Shown in pieces: positions 13,155 through 20,792 of a stretch of DNA of 58,198 nucleotides. The notes below the pieces were generated by a model. The model had not been told where the DNA came from. It was given only the letters and a program-made list of their open reading frames with translations, and did not search any database. This stretch comes from a virus. Each line of letters begins with the position of its first letter. The stretch's first letter is position 1. The stretch spans positions 1 through 58,198 of IMG/VR virus record IMGVR_UViG_3300010373_000052; one strand, given 5' to 3'. The translations under genes were made by a program, and so were the position numbers.

Positions 13155-14279
13155 ATGACCGGGACCAAGAGGGAGCGAAGTCCGGGCCACTGGCAGCTCC
13201 GGGTCTACGTGGGAAAGGACAGCCGGGGGCGGCCGATCCAGGTGTCCCGCTCCTTCTCTGGTGGCGTGCGGGCGGCGGGCAAGGCATTGGCGAACCTGGT
13301 GGCCGAGGTGGACGCCCAGAAGCTCCACCCCTCGACGGTGACCGTGGGACAGCTCCTCGACCGATGGCTGGAGCACTCGGAGCCACGACGCTCGGTCACC
13401 ACGATGATCGGCTACCGGCGCAAGATCGAACACGCTCTCCGGCCAGCGTTCGGCTCGATACGTCTCGGACGGCTCCGAGCCGACGTTATCGACGCCCGCT
13501 ACCGGGAGTGGCTGGATAGCGGGCTCTCCCCCACCACCGTGCGTCAGTACCACGCCATCCTGTCTGCCGCCCTGAACCAGGCCGTCAAGTGGGGCTGGAT
13601 AGCTGAGAACGTCGCCGTGCGGACGAGCCCGCCCAGCGCTCGCCGGGTCCAGTTGGCCGTACCGACTCCGAAGGAGATCCAAGCCATCATCGCCAGGGCT
13701 GAGAGGCGAGACGAAACCCTCGCCACCGCGGTCGCCCTGGCCGCCCTGACTGGAGCGCGACGTGGAGAAATCTGCGCCCTTCGGTGGACCGACGTAACCC
13801 TTGGCGTCCTCACTATCTCCCGGTCAATATCGGTCGTCGGAAAGAAGGTCCACGAAGGCGGCACCAAGACCCACCAGGCGCGGGTCATCGCCTTGGATGA
13901 GACGGGCCAGGAAGTTCTCAGCCGACGCCGGCTTGAAGCACTCGACTTGGCGGGACACGTGGGCACCGACCTCGCCGCCGACGCGTTCGTCCTATCGCCA
14001 CGTGGCGATGGTCGCGCTCCGATGCTCCCTGACACCCTCAGTCACCGGTTCGCGGCATTGATGAAAGACATGGGACTGCCGTACCATTTCCATGACCTCC
14101 GCCACTTCGCCGCCACGCAGATGGTCGCCGCGGGGACGGACCTGCGTACCGTGGCTGGACGGCTGGGCCACGCCGACCCGTCGATGACGCTCCGGGTCTA
14201 CGCCCACGCCCTGCCCGAACGGGACCGCGAGGCCGCCGAGTTGTTGGGGCGGGTGCTGATGCCTCCACCCCAGGGTTGA
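13155..14279 (+). CDS. int: Tyrosine-type site-specific integrase (374 aa)
   Basis: Catalyses attP x attB recombination. N-terminal arm-binding domain (GHWQLRVYVGKDSRGR), SAM-like core-binding domain (TVGQLLDRWLEHSEP), and catalytic domain with Arg I in LTGARRGEICALRW, HxxR in HDLRHFAATQM, the GRLGHADPSM box, and nucleophile Tyr in RVYAHAL. Length is normal for the family. The ATG at 13155 is preferred over 13125 because the latter lies inside a palindrome. attP lies immediately upstream. Confidence 0.95.
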   Translation: MTGTKRERSPGHWQLRVYVGKDSRGRPIQVSRSFSGGVRAAGKALANLVAEVDAQKLHPSTVTVGQLLDRWLEHSEPRRSVTTMIGYRRKIEHALRPAFGSIRLGRLRADVIDARYREWLDSGLSPTTVRQYHAILSAALNQAVKWGWIAENVAVRTSPPSARRVQLAVPTPKEIQAIIARAERRDETLATAVALAALTGARRGEICALRWTDVTLGVLTISRSISVVGKKVHEGGTKTHQARVIALDETGQEVLSRRRLEALDLAGHVGTDLAADAFVLSPRGDGRAPMLPDTLSHRFAALMKDMGLPYHFHDLRHFAATQMVAAGTDLRTVAGRLGHADPSMTLRVYAHALPERDREAAELLGRVLMPPPQG

Positions 14280-14303
14280 CAGTTTACACCCCAGGGTGTA
14301 CAG
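14266..14303. repeat. Two 17-bp direct repeats, 21 bp apart (CACCCCAGGGTxxACAG)
   Basis: Copies at 14266-14282 and 14287-14303 differ at two positions (TT versus GT). The first overlaps the integrase 3' end, the second contains the palindrome in the promoter spacer. A spacing of 21 bp equals two helical turns, so a protein would bind both on one face. Confidence 0.6.
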
Positions 14304-14304
14304 T
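14276..14304 (+). promoter_or_regulatory. Sigma-70-type promoter TTGACA-17-TACAGT with operator in the spacer
   Basis: Consensus -35 (14276-14281), exactly 17 bp, then -10 TACAGT (14299-14304). The spacer holds a perfect palindrome TACACCC-CA-GGGTGTA (14285-14300) that reaches into the -10 box, so a bound repressor would occlude RNA polymerase. It reads into the four small genes at 14348-15104. Confidence 0.75.
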
Positions 14305-14347
14305 TGTTAGTAGAGGTTGATGGGCAACCTCAGAGGAGGACGAGACG

Positions 14348-14482
14348 ATGCAAAGCATGAGCGACGAGCTGAGTGTCCGGCTGAACCTCTACCGCCACGG
14401 CATGGAGGTTTTGCGTGAGTACCCAGCTCACGTTCGCTACCGCGCAGGCATGGCCTTCTGGCGCTACTTGTCGGCCCGCTGA
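14348..14482 (+). CDS. Small hypothetical protein (44 aa)
   Basis: ATG with GAGGAGG upstream; first gene behind the operator-controlled promoter. Short helical, Arg/Tyr-rich peptide (LNLYRHGMEVLREYPAHVRY, AFWRYLSAR). No family recognised. Confidence 0.55.
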   Translation: MQSMSDELSVRLNLYRHGMEVLREYPAHVRYRAGMAFWRYLSAR

Positions 14483-14519
14483 CCCATAACCAGCGCCTAG
14501 GGCAGCAGAAGGAGGAGAG

Positions 14520-14693
14520 ATGGAGGTTTTCCACATCAACGGCGATCTACACAACAACGAGCTAGCGAATCTCCTGCTCGTGGACGATCCCGAGGATTTC
14601 GACGGTAGCTGTGAGGCTGCCCAGTGCCGCAGGATGGCCGACTCGGTCTACCTCGGTCGAGCGTTCTGCATCGACCATCTCCCGATCCTCTAG
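14520..14693 (+). CDS. Small acidic Cys-containing protein (57 aa)
   Basis: ATG preceded by AAGGAGGAG. Three Cys (GSCEAAQCRRM, AFCIDHL) and a His give a possible zinc site; the ending YLGRAFCIDHLPIL resembles the C-terminal half of small phage zinc proteins. Function unknown. Confidence 0.55.
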   Translation: MEVFHINGDLHNNELANLLLVDDPEDFDGSCEAAQCRRMADSVYLGRAFCIDHLPIL

Positions 14694-14710
14694 CGCCGGT
14701 AGGTTGAGCC

Positions 14711-14944
14711 TTGCCACGTGACAACACAGACCTGCGAATCGCCCGGCTCGTCCGCGACTACCGCCGATACAACCAGCAGATAGAGGAGATGCGGAGCAGG
14801 ATGCGCCAGTACGCCCAGGAGAAGGCCGAGTGCGTGGCCACGCTCCGAGAGATGATGCCCGCCGCTGAGGTGGCGGCACGTCTCGACGTGACCCCGTCAG
14901 CCGTATATCAGATGCTTCAGGAGGCCAGTGATGCCACGTCGTAA
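14711..14944 (+). CDS. Small HTH protein with coiled-coil N-terminus (77 aa)
   Basis: TTG start with AGGTTGAG upstream. Residues 10-45 form a charged coiled coil (YRRYNQQIEEMRSRMRQYAQ); residues 49-72 a sigma-like helix-turn-helix (PAAEVAARLDVTPSAVYQML). Overlaps the next gene by 14 nt. Probably a regulator acting in the lysogeny arm. Confidence 0.6.
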   Translation: MPRDNTDLRIARLVRDYRRYNQQIEEMRSRMRQYAQEKAECVATLREMMPAAEVAARLDVTPSAVYQMLQEASDATS

Positions 14945-15104
14945 ATCCCTACGGAGCCAGCTCTACCGCGCCGCCCGAGACCTGGGCAACGTCCAGGCAG
15001 CCGAGAAGGGACCCACGAGCTACGGCAAGCGGGTCGTGCGGCGCAAGGCGTACCGCTCGACGAACCGAGTGCTAGGCAAGGTGTTGCGGGGGTTCGGGCT
15101 TTAG
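14931..15104 (+). CDS. Small basic actinobacterial MGE protein (57 aa)
   Basis: ATG at 14931 overlapping the preceding gene. Sequence RSQLYRAARDLGNVQAAEKG, SYGKRVVRRKAYRSTNR, VLRGFGL is a pattern I associate with small proteins common on actinobacterial plasmids and prophages. Highly basic; nucleic-acid contact is plausible. Last gene of the rightward unit, 10 nt before a terminator hairpin. Confidence 0.7.
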   Translation: MPRRKSLRSQLYRAARDLGNVQAAEKGPTSYGKRVVRRKAYRSTNRVLGKVLRGFGL

Positions 15105-15113
15105 ACGCGACAA

Positions 15114-15142
15114 TGCCCCCCAGTCGTCGTGACTGAGGGGCA
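15114..15142. terminator. Hairpin terminator between convergent transcription units
   Basis: TGCCCC(C)CAGTC - GTCGT - GACTG(A)GGGGCA: an 11-bp GC-rich stem with a five-base loop and one offset base, placed between the end of the rightward unit (15104) and the end of the late operon (15165). No U-run follows on either strand, as is common in actinobacteria. Confidence 0.75.
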
Positions 15143-15164
15143 ATCGCGAAGTCCGGGTAAATGC

Positions 15165-15473
15165 TTAGAACGGGCAACTGATCTGCAAGGGCATCGACCA
15201 GGTGGTATCGGTTCCGGCCGTGAAGGTCACGACCAAGCGGTAGACGTGGTCCGCGGTGAGCTGGCTGCCCACGACCACCTGCGTGACGATGTTGCCCGAT
15301 ACGGTCGGGGCGTTCGCCAGCGTAATCGTCGTGCTCGTCGTCAGGTCGGTCAGCACCGTGGTCGGTGAGGACACGGTCTGGCCCGAGAGGAGCAGCGCCG
15401 TGGCGTCGAAGCCCAGCGGTAGCTCTTCCGATGACTGCATGACGAACGACGGAGGCGATACCAGGATGGTCAT
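15165..15473 (-). CDS. Virion-associated beta-rich protein (102 aa)
   Basis: Overlaps the end of the large repeat-containing protein upstream (ATGA). Pattern of alternating Thr/Val/Ser strands (TVSSPTTVLTDLTTSTTITL, HVYRLVVTFTAGTDT) suggests a small immunoglobulin-like or tail-tip decoration domain. Last gene of the late operon. Assignment as structural rests on neighbours and composition. Confidence 0.6.
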   Translation of the reverse strand: MTILVSPPSFVMQSSEELPLGFDATALLLSGQTVSSPTTVLTDLTTSTTITLANAPTVSGNIVTQVVVGSQLTADHVYRLVVTFTAGTDTTWSMPLQISCPF

Positions 15474-17461
15474 TGGCTGACGGCCTCCATGATGAGCGAG
15501 CGGGTCGGGGCCGCGAAGGTGGTCGCACGAGCCTCGGCCACGAAGACGAGCGAACGGGTCGGTGCCGCGAAGATGACGGTGGGCGTCGTGGTCCCAGCGA
15601 CGACACCCGCAGCGGAGCCGGTGAGGGTCGCCGTGAACGAAGCGGTCGCGGGGACGCTGACCACGCCAACGGCACTCGCCGTGAGCGAGAAGGTCTCCGC
15701 GGCCGTGCCGACGCCCCCGGTCGTCCCGCTGGCCGTTGCCGTAAGGGTGACGACCTGTGACGCTTCGGCCGCGAGAGTTCCCGTGGCTGTCGAGGCGAGG
15801 GTGATGGAGTCCGATGCCGCGCCCGCGACCTTGACCGCTCCGACAGCGGCAGAGGTGAGGCTGATGGAATCCGACGCTGCCCCGGCAAGAGTCCCTGCGG
15901 CTGTCGCGGTGAGCGAGATGGATTGCGCCGCGGTTGCGGGAACGGTGACGACACCCACCGCCGTGGCAGTGAGCGAGAAGCCTTCGGACGCCGTCGACGG
16001 AACACCGACCGCACCCGTGGCCGCGCTGGTCAGCGAGGCCGAGAACGAACCCGACCCCCCGGTGCCACCAGTCCCCACGGCGGTCGCCGTGAGCGAGAAG
16101 GTCTCCGCGGCCGTGCCGTGGACCGTGACCGCCCCAGCGGCGGTAGAGGTCAGGCTGATGGACTGTGAGGCGCTAGCCGGAACGTGAACGGTTCCCGCGG
16201 CCGTCGCGGTCAGGCTGATGGACTGCGAGCCTGTCCCGGCCAGGGTTCCCGCGGCTGTCGCGGTGAGCGTGATGGCCTGCGAGGCAGTGGCTGGAACGTG
16301 AACGGTTCCCGCGGCTGTCCCGGTGAGGCTGTCTGAGCTCGACGCGGTTCCGGCCAGAGTCCCCGCGGCCGTTGCCGTGAGGCTGATGGTCTGACTGGCT
16401 GTAGCGGGGACGCCGACCTTACCCGTCGCGGACGCCGTGAGGGTATCCGTGCTGGCCGCGGTGGCCGGAACCGAGACCGTACCGACGGCTATCCCAGTGA
16501 GGGAGAACGACTCCGAACCGGTGGCTGCAAGGGTTCCCGCCGCCGACGAGGAAAGGGTGATGGTCTGGCTGGCTGTGCCAGCGACCCCCACCGCTCCAAC
16601 GGCTGCCGAGGTGAGGGTGATCGAGTCCGACGCGGTGCCCGCGACCGTGACCGTACCGGTGGCCGTGGCAGTGAGCGAGAAGGAATCGCTAGCGGTCCCG
16701 GCGAGAGTTCCGGCGGCTGTCGACGTGAGGGTGATCGACTGCGAGGCCGTGCCGGGCGTACCCGTAGACGCGGCCAGCACCTCGTAGGCGATCCACGCCC
16801 ACTGGGCCGACGAACTGCCGCCCTTGAGGTTGAGCGTCGCGGCCGTGCCGCCGGTGGTTGGCGTGAACGCGGACGTCGACGTGCCCAGCCACACCTCGCC
16901 GGCGAGGCTGTTGGTCGAATCGGCGTCCAAGATGTAGCAGGAGGTCCCGGCCGTCGGGGTGCCGGTGTTGGCGCCGTCGCTGCCGCTCATGACCAGCGCC
17001 GAACCGCTGGCGTTGGGGGTGAGGGCGTGCGAGACGGTCTGGCCGCCGTAGTTCCCCGAGGCGGTCGCGCCGATCGGGTTGGAGGTGTCCGCGTTCGACC
17101 AGACGTCGACCGAGACGTCGACCACCTGCACGTAGCCCGCGCCCGCGTGGTAGGTCACGGTGGCCGTCATGTTGGTCTGGGACGAAGCGGTGTAGGCCCA
17201 CCACGCCGTCACCGCCGACTCGTAGGTGGTGTTGGCCACCTGCAGAAACTTCGTCCACGTCAGGTGCGTGCCGAGCGAGTCGGTGATAGTGGCCGGGGTC
17301 GCGTTCCACCCGTTCGGGCCGTAGTCGTCCTGGGCGTAGCCAGTGACGATGATGACCGAGCCAGCCCCTGGCGAGAACGTCTTGGAAGTCTCCGAGACTG
17401 TATTGGTCCCGGTCCAACTCCCATTGTTTATCGCCGGCGCGGTCGCCCGCGAGAGGCTCAC
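15470..17461 (-). CDS. Tail-fibre-like protein with ~22 tandem 16-18 residue repeats (663 aa)
   Basis: GTG start at 17461. Residues 1-230 form a beta-sandwich (NATPATITDSLGTHLTWTKF, WWAYTASSQTNMTATVTY, WAWIAYEVLAAS) homologous in layout to domains in the proteins at 19018, 29539 and 31680. From residue ~235 the protein is a chain of repeats of the type TASQSISLTATAAGTLAG / TVHVP, each probably one strand pair of a fibrous shaft. It ends with two copies of FAAPTRSL. Likely a fibre or surface-adhesion protein. Confidence 0.65.
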   Translation of the reverse strand: MSLSRATAPAINNGSWTGTNTVSETSKTFSPGAGSVIIVTGYAQDDYGPNGWNATPATITDSLGTHLTWTKFLQVANTTYESAVTAWWAYTASSQTNMTATVTYHAGAGYVQVVDVSVDVWSNADTSNPIGATASGNYGGQTVSHALTPNASGSALVMSGSDGANTGTPTAGTSCYILDADSTNSLAGEVWLGTSTSAFTPTTGGTAATLNLKGGSSSAQWAWIAYEVLAASTGTPGTASQSITLTSTAAGTLAGTASDSFSLTATATGTVTVAGTASDSITLTSAAVGAVGVAGTASQTITLSSSAAGTLAATGSESFSLTGIAVGTVSVPATAASTDTLTASATGKVGVPATASQTISLTATAAGTLAGTASSSDSLTGTAAGTVHVPATASQAITLTATAAGTLAGTGSQSISLTATAAGTVHVPASASQSISLTSTAAGAVTVHGTAAETFSLTATAVGTGGTGGSGSFSASLTSAATGAVGVPSTASEGFSLTATAVGVVTVPATAAQSISLTATAAGTLAGAASDSISLTSAAVGAVKVAGAASDSITLASTATGTLAAEASQVVTLTATASGTTGGVGTAAETFSLTASAVGVVSVPATASFTATLTGSAAGVVAGTTTPTVIFAAPTRSLVFVAEARATTFAAPTRSLIMEAVSQ
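15640..16770. repeat. Tandem ~48-54 bp repeats encoding the fibre shaft
   Basis: Roughly 22 imperfect units on the minus strand, each encoding about 16-18 residues with a conserved SxTLTxxAxGT core. Units differ in sequence enough to suggest old duplication with divergence, yet several pairs (for example around 16200 and 16290) are near-identical. Confidence 0.7.
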
Positions 17462-17473
17462 GTGCCGACCCGC

Positions 17474-17608
17474 TTAGTCTGTTGACAGCTCCTGGTGCAG
17501 CTCGATGATCTGCTCGATGAGACTGTCATCATCGTCCCGGTCATCGCTCTCAGGCATCTGCCAGCTTCCAACGGCAACGGCGGTCATGCCTATCTGAACG
17601 CCGCCCAT
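17474..17608 (-). CDS. Small acidic protein (44 aa)
   Basis: ATG at 17608 shares a base with the preceding stop (TAATG). A hydrophobic start (MGGVQIGMTAVAVGSW) is followed by an Asp run (ESDDRDDDDS) and an amphipathic helix (LIEQIIELHQELS). Ends 13 nt before the fibre gene. Unknown. Confidence 0.5.
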   Translation of the reverse strand: MGGVQIGMTAVAVGSWQMPESDDRDDDDSLIEQIIELHQELSTD

Positions 17609-18111
17609 TAGCCGGCCTGGGTGAGCGTGATAGCGGACGTGAACGTGACGTTGGCGCCGTTGGGAATCGACCCGGACAGACCAGAGGTCGCGCCGCCCGT
17701 CAGGTACGTGCCAGCGTGCGACGTGGCCCCGGTGTCAGTCCACAGACTGAAGTACGGGATGCCACTGGCCTGGGTGGCCAGCAGTGGGAACGTCTGCGTG
17801 TCGTTCGACGACACAACGCCGCTGCTCACTGAACCCCACGTCACCGCCATACGGGTGCCGGTGTACCCGCCAGAGGAATAACCGATCATGCCGGAACCCA
17901 CGATCTCGTTCGCTCCGGTGGTGCCCGGTGACGCTGTGTGGATGCCCATGTACAAGCCGGTCGTGGTGATCTGCCCGAGCATGTTCGACGCGTAGGTGGC
18001 GGACAGGTAGGTCAGCGCCATCGACGCACCAAGGAGCCGAGCGATTTCGGCCAACTCCTCGAGTTCTGGATCGCGGAAGTGGTATGGCTCGGGAATGATG
18101 AGGTTGGACAT
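17608..18111 (-). CDS. Phage tail fibre-type protein (167 aa)
   Basis: ATG at 18111. After an acidic helical N-terminus (PELEELAEIARLLG) comes YMGIHTASPGTTGANEI, then GYTGTRMAVTWGSVSSG, the hallmark of a widespread small phage tail/baseplate protein (HTA..G..G...E...GY.R..). The rest is beta-strand. Probably virion-associated, located between fibre and secreted glycosidase genes. Confidence 0.7.
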   Translation of the reverse strand: MSNLIIPEPYHFRDPELEELAEIARLLGASMALTYLSATYASNMLGQITTTGLYMGIHTASPGTTGANEIVGSGMIGYSSGGYTGTRMAVTWGSVSSGVVSSNDTQTFPLLATQASGIPYFSLWTDTGATSHAGTYLTGGATSGLSGSIPNGANVTFTSAITLTQAG

Positions 18112-18125
18112 TGGAAGGGTTCTCC

Positions 18126-18935
18126 TTAAAGCGGGGTCGGGCAGACGACCCGTCGACCGTTCTGCGTAAGGTTGAGGTTGCGGAGCATCACGTTGACGCC
18201 GGGCACAAGTTGCTTGGTCGGACAAGGGGTCCGGTACTCGACGTCGAAGACGGCCTTGTGGGCGTTGACATAGGGCTGCAGGTTGACGCACTCGTGGTAC
18301 TGGTAGCACTGCTCGTTGATGACGAAGTCGAAGTGGCTGACGAGCGCCGACGACTGGTCGTTGAAGTTCTTTTGCGCCACGCTCATGCCGAGCGAATGCA
18401 CTTCGGCAGCCACCCACTCGTCGTAGGCGATTTGATGCGCATTCGTGATGCGGAACCCGGTGGTGTTTTCCGAACCGTCCATGTTGTCCGGTTCCACGGC
18501 GTCAAATCCCTTGGCCGCGCACATCTTGAACCGGGCGGTCATGAGCCGCTGCAGGGTGGCGTAGTACGGACCCGCCGGACTCGTGTTCAACCACTTCTCA
18601 CCCGGCCAGCCGTTGTTCCTTCCTTTGAGCTGACGAGGGAACAGAGAAGCGTCGGGGCGCCAGTTCTCCCACGTGCCGACGTCGATGTAGCAGACGGCGT
18701 GGAGGCCCTGCGCGTGCCAGGCGGCGATCTGGGCGGCGGTGTTGTCGAACCCGTCGACGTCAACCCATGAGATCCCCGCCGGGAGCGTTGTCGGAGGAGA
18801 TGCGAGGACCCATTGCCAGGTTGAGTTCGTCGCTGGTGCCCATGTGTTGGCACCAGCGGCCCGTGCCGTGATCGGCGCCACCCAGACAGCGATAGCAGCG
18901 ATCACGGTGGCCAGCGTCAGGATTGACCGTCTCAT
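18126..18935 (-). CDS. Secreted GH114-family glycosidase (269 aa)
   Basis: GH114 includes endo-alpha-1,4-polygalactosaminidases with a TIM-barrel fold. The ATG at 18935 overlaps the preceding stop and starts a signal peptide (RRSILTLATVIAAIAVW...ARAAG). Family signatures: WQWVLASPP, WVDVDGFDNTAAQIAAWHAQG, CYIDVGTWENWRPDASLFP, GWPGEKWLN, KGFDAVEPDNMDGSENTTGF with the likely acid/base Asp/Glu, and VINEQCYQYHEC. Likely degrades a GalNAc-type or related host exopolysaccharide. Secretion signal is unusual for a tail enzyme. Confidence 0.88.
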   Translation of the reverse strand: MRRSILTLATVIAAIAVWVAPITARAAGANTWAPATNSTWQWVLASPPTTLPAGISWVDVDGFDNTAAQIAAWHAQGLHAVCYIDVGTWENWRPDASLFPRQLKGRNNGWPGEKWLNTSPAGPYYATLQRLMTARFKMCAAKGFDAVEPDNMDGSENTTGFRITNAHQIAYDEWVAAEVHSLGMSVAQKNFNDQSSALVSHFDFVINEQCYQYHECVNLQPYVNAHKAVFDVEYRTPCPTKQLVPGVNVMLRNLNLTQNGRRVVCPTPL

Positions 18936-19021
18936 CGGTGCCGCCGGTCCCATGCCTTGATGACCACACCGACGGCGGCCATAGGCAGCAGGATTGCGAG
19001 GGCAATGCATCGGCGGATCAC
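18932..19021 (-). CDS. Possible membrane micro-protein (29 aa)
   Basis: GTG at 19021 overlaps the upstream stop and its TGA overlaps the GH114 ATG, so it fills the gap exactly. One hydrophobic stretch (CIALAILLPMAAVGVVI) with basic ends. Support is positional only. Confidence 0.35.
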   Translation of the reverse strand: MIRRCIALAILLPMAAVGVVIKAWDRRHR

Positions 19022-20691
19022 GACAACGCGAACGTCAGGCCGGTCACCGGGAACGTCTCGTTGACGCCGCCCGTGTAGCAGACCTCAACGCCGTACTCGA
19101 GCTGCGTGGGCACGTCGCTCGCCTTGGCGAAACCGTGCGCGACCTCCCACTGGAAGGCGGCCAGCAGGTCCACCGAGCCCGACGACACCTGCGTGTCACG
19201 GAAGAACATCAGCTCGGAACCGTTGGCGTAGAAGTGGTACGGCACGCCGCCCAACGTGAGGGCATATCCGCCGGGTCCGTTGGCTTGGGTCACCCAGTAG
19301 GACTGGCCACCAGCCCACTGGTTCCAGATCATCGTCTCGTTGGCCCAGTTGTTCGTCCACAGGTCGTAGCCGGCGTCCCAGCCGTCCTTGCCGTTCGACT
19401 TGAAAGCCTCGGAGAAGGTCGAGGTGATGGAGTTGAATCCCGAGATGGGCTTGGTCGAGGCGGTGTTCCGCCCGCCGACGTCGTACTCGGTGTCCGGGTA
19501 GGTCTCGACCTGTCCACCGTCGTTGGGCTGGTTGCTGACCGCGTACCAACTCGACGCGCTGCACACATGGATGGACTGCGGCCCCGCTCCCCCGTTCCAC
19601 GCGTCCTGGTTGACCCACCAGGTCCCCGTCGAGTCGTTGTTCCACGTGTCGTGGGCGGCAGAACTGGACCAGACCGGATTGGTGCAGTTGCCCCCACTGG
19701 CTGGCTGAGTGGTCGTGGTAGTGGGCGCGACCGTGGTTGTGGTGGTCGAAGGAGCCGTTGTCGTGGTGGTGGTCCCCCCGTATTGCAGCACCACGCCCTG
19801 AATGTTGCTCTCTCCGCCGTCCGTCTCCCACGTGGCGGTCACGGGCGCCGAGGACTGGGCCACCTGCCAGGCTGCGGAGGTCCCGTTGAAGAATGACCAG
19901 TACCCGTGGTTGTAGTAGGTCCACGGGGCTGCAGGGCCGGTCTCGTAGGCATCCGCGGTGTCGGCCGCGACGAGCGCGACGTTCCCAGCCGCTCCGGGCG
20001 AAACGGTCCAACTCTGGTTGGCCAGGTAGCCCGGATTGGTGACCGTGCCACCACCGTTAACGAAGCCGGTCGCGGGCTGGTTGAACTCCACGGCGAAGGC
20101 GTCCCAGGCGTTGGTCGGGGTGTTGACCGTGAGCGTGTCAGCCGCACCCGTCGTGGAGGTGCAGACCCAAATCTCGTAGTCGGCGCCGTCGTTGTACGAG
20201 TTGACGAAGTGGAACGTGCCCATCCCCGAGGCGACGCTGGTGACGGTGTCGGTCTGCGTGCCGGGAGCGGTCAGCGTTTGGATGACGAGCACGACGGTGT
20301 GCCCGATTCCGGTGTTCTTCGCGAGCACCTGGTGGTACGTCCCGCTGCCGAGACTGGTGGTGTTCCCGGTGAAGGTGCCGGTGTCGTCAGCCTGCACGAA
20401 GGCCACCGTTGACCCTGACGGTTGCGTAGTCGTCGTGGTCGGAGGTGCCGTCGTGGTGGTTGTCGGCGCAGTTGTCGTCGTGGTCGTAGCGTTCGCCGCG
20501 CAGTTGACCGTCTCCGAGTTGGCAGCGACGTTTGTGTTCGTGAGCGCGTTCGGACAGGTGATGTTCACCCCGTTGCCGGGCTGCAGCGCCACCGTGGCCG
20601 ACGGGTTGGACGCCGCGAACACAGAGGTGATTGAGCCGACTACGACCAGTGACGCGACGAAGGCAACGACAGTCAATAGCCGTCTTTTCAC
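19018..20691 (-). CDS. Secreted multidomain protein: beta-sandwich, Thr-rich linkers, GH12-like domain (557 aa)
   Basis: GTG at 20691 with GAGGAG six bases upstream; signal peptide KRRLLTVVAFVASLVVVGS...VFA. Domains: short N-terminal region, Thr/Pro linker (TTTTTTAPTTTTTAPP), a tail-type beta-sandwich (SGMGTFHFVNSYNDGADYEI), a second Thr linker, then a ~220-residue C-terminal domain with WWVNQDAWNGG, SSWYAVSNQPN, YDLWTNNWANETMIWNQWAG and GYALTLGG, which matches the GH12 (endoglucanase/xyloglucanase) jelly-roll layout; the Glu in NETMIW is the likely nucleophile. The frame is also open upstream to GTG at 20796, adding a membrane helix. Confidence 0.72.
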   Translation of the reverse strand: MKRRLLTVVAFVASLVVVGSITSVFAASNPSATVALQPGNGVNITCPNALTNTNVAANSETVNCAANATTTTTTAPTTTTTAPPTTTTTQPSGSTVAFVQADDTGTFTGNTTSLGSGTYHQVLAKNTGIGHTVVLVIQTLTAPGTQTDTVTSVASGMGTFHFVNSYNDGADYEIWVCTSTTGAADTLTVNTPTNAWDAFAVEFNQPATGFVNGGGTVTNPGYLANQSWTVSPGAAGNVALVAADTADAYETGPAAPWTYYNHGYWSFFNGTSAAWQVAQSSAPVTATWETDGGESNIQGVVLQYGGTTTTTTAPSTTTTTVAPTTTTTQPASGGNCTNPVWSSSAAHDTWNNDSTGTWWVNQDAWNGGAGPQSIHVCSASSWYAVSNQPNDGGQVETYPDTEYDVGGRNTASTKPISGFNSITSTFSEAFKSNGKDGWDAGYDLWTNNWANETMIWNQWAGGQSYWVTQANGPGGYALTLGGVPYHFYANGSELMFFRDTQVSSGSVDLLAAFQWEVAHGFAKASDVPTQLEYGVEVCYTGGVNETFPVTGLTFALS

Positions 20692-20792
20692 GAAATCTCC
20701 TCTGTGTCGGTATCGCTTGATGCACGTCCCGATGACCCACATCGCGAAAAAAACGGGTGCTAGTGGGAAGACCCACCACGACGGGCGAACCC

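Noticed and set aside
12986-13519. 177-codon + strand frame over attP and the integrase start
   Set aside because: Runs out of frame through the integrase gene and lacks a ribosome site.
15470-17461. Long + strand frames within the fibre repeats (for example 15489-16187)
   Set aside because: Repeat periodicity in multiples of three keeps antisense frames open; translations are low complexity.
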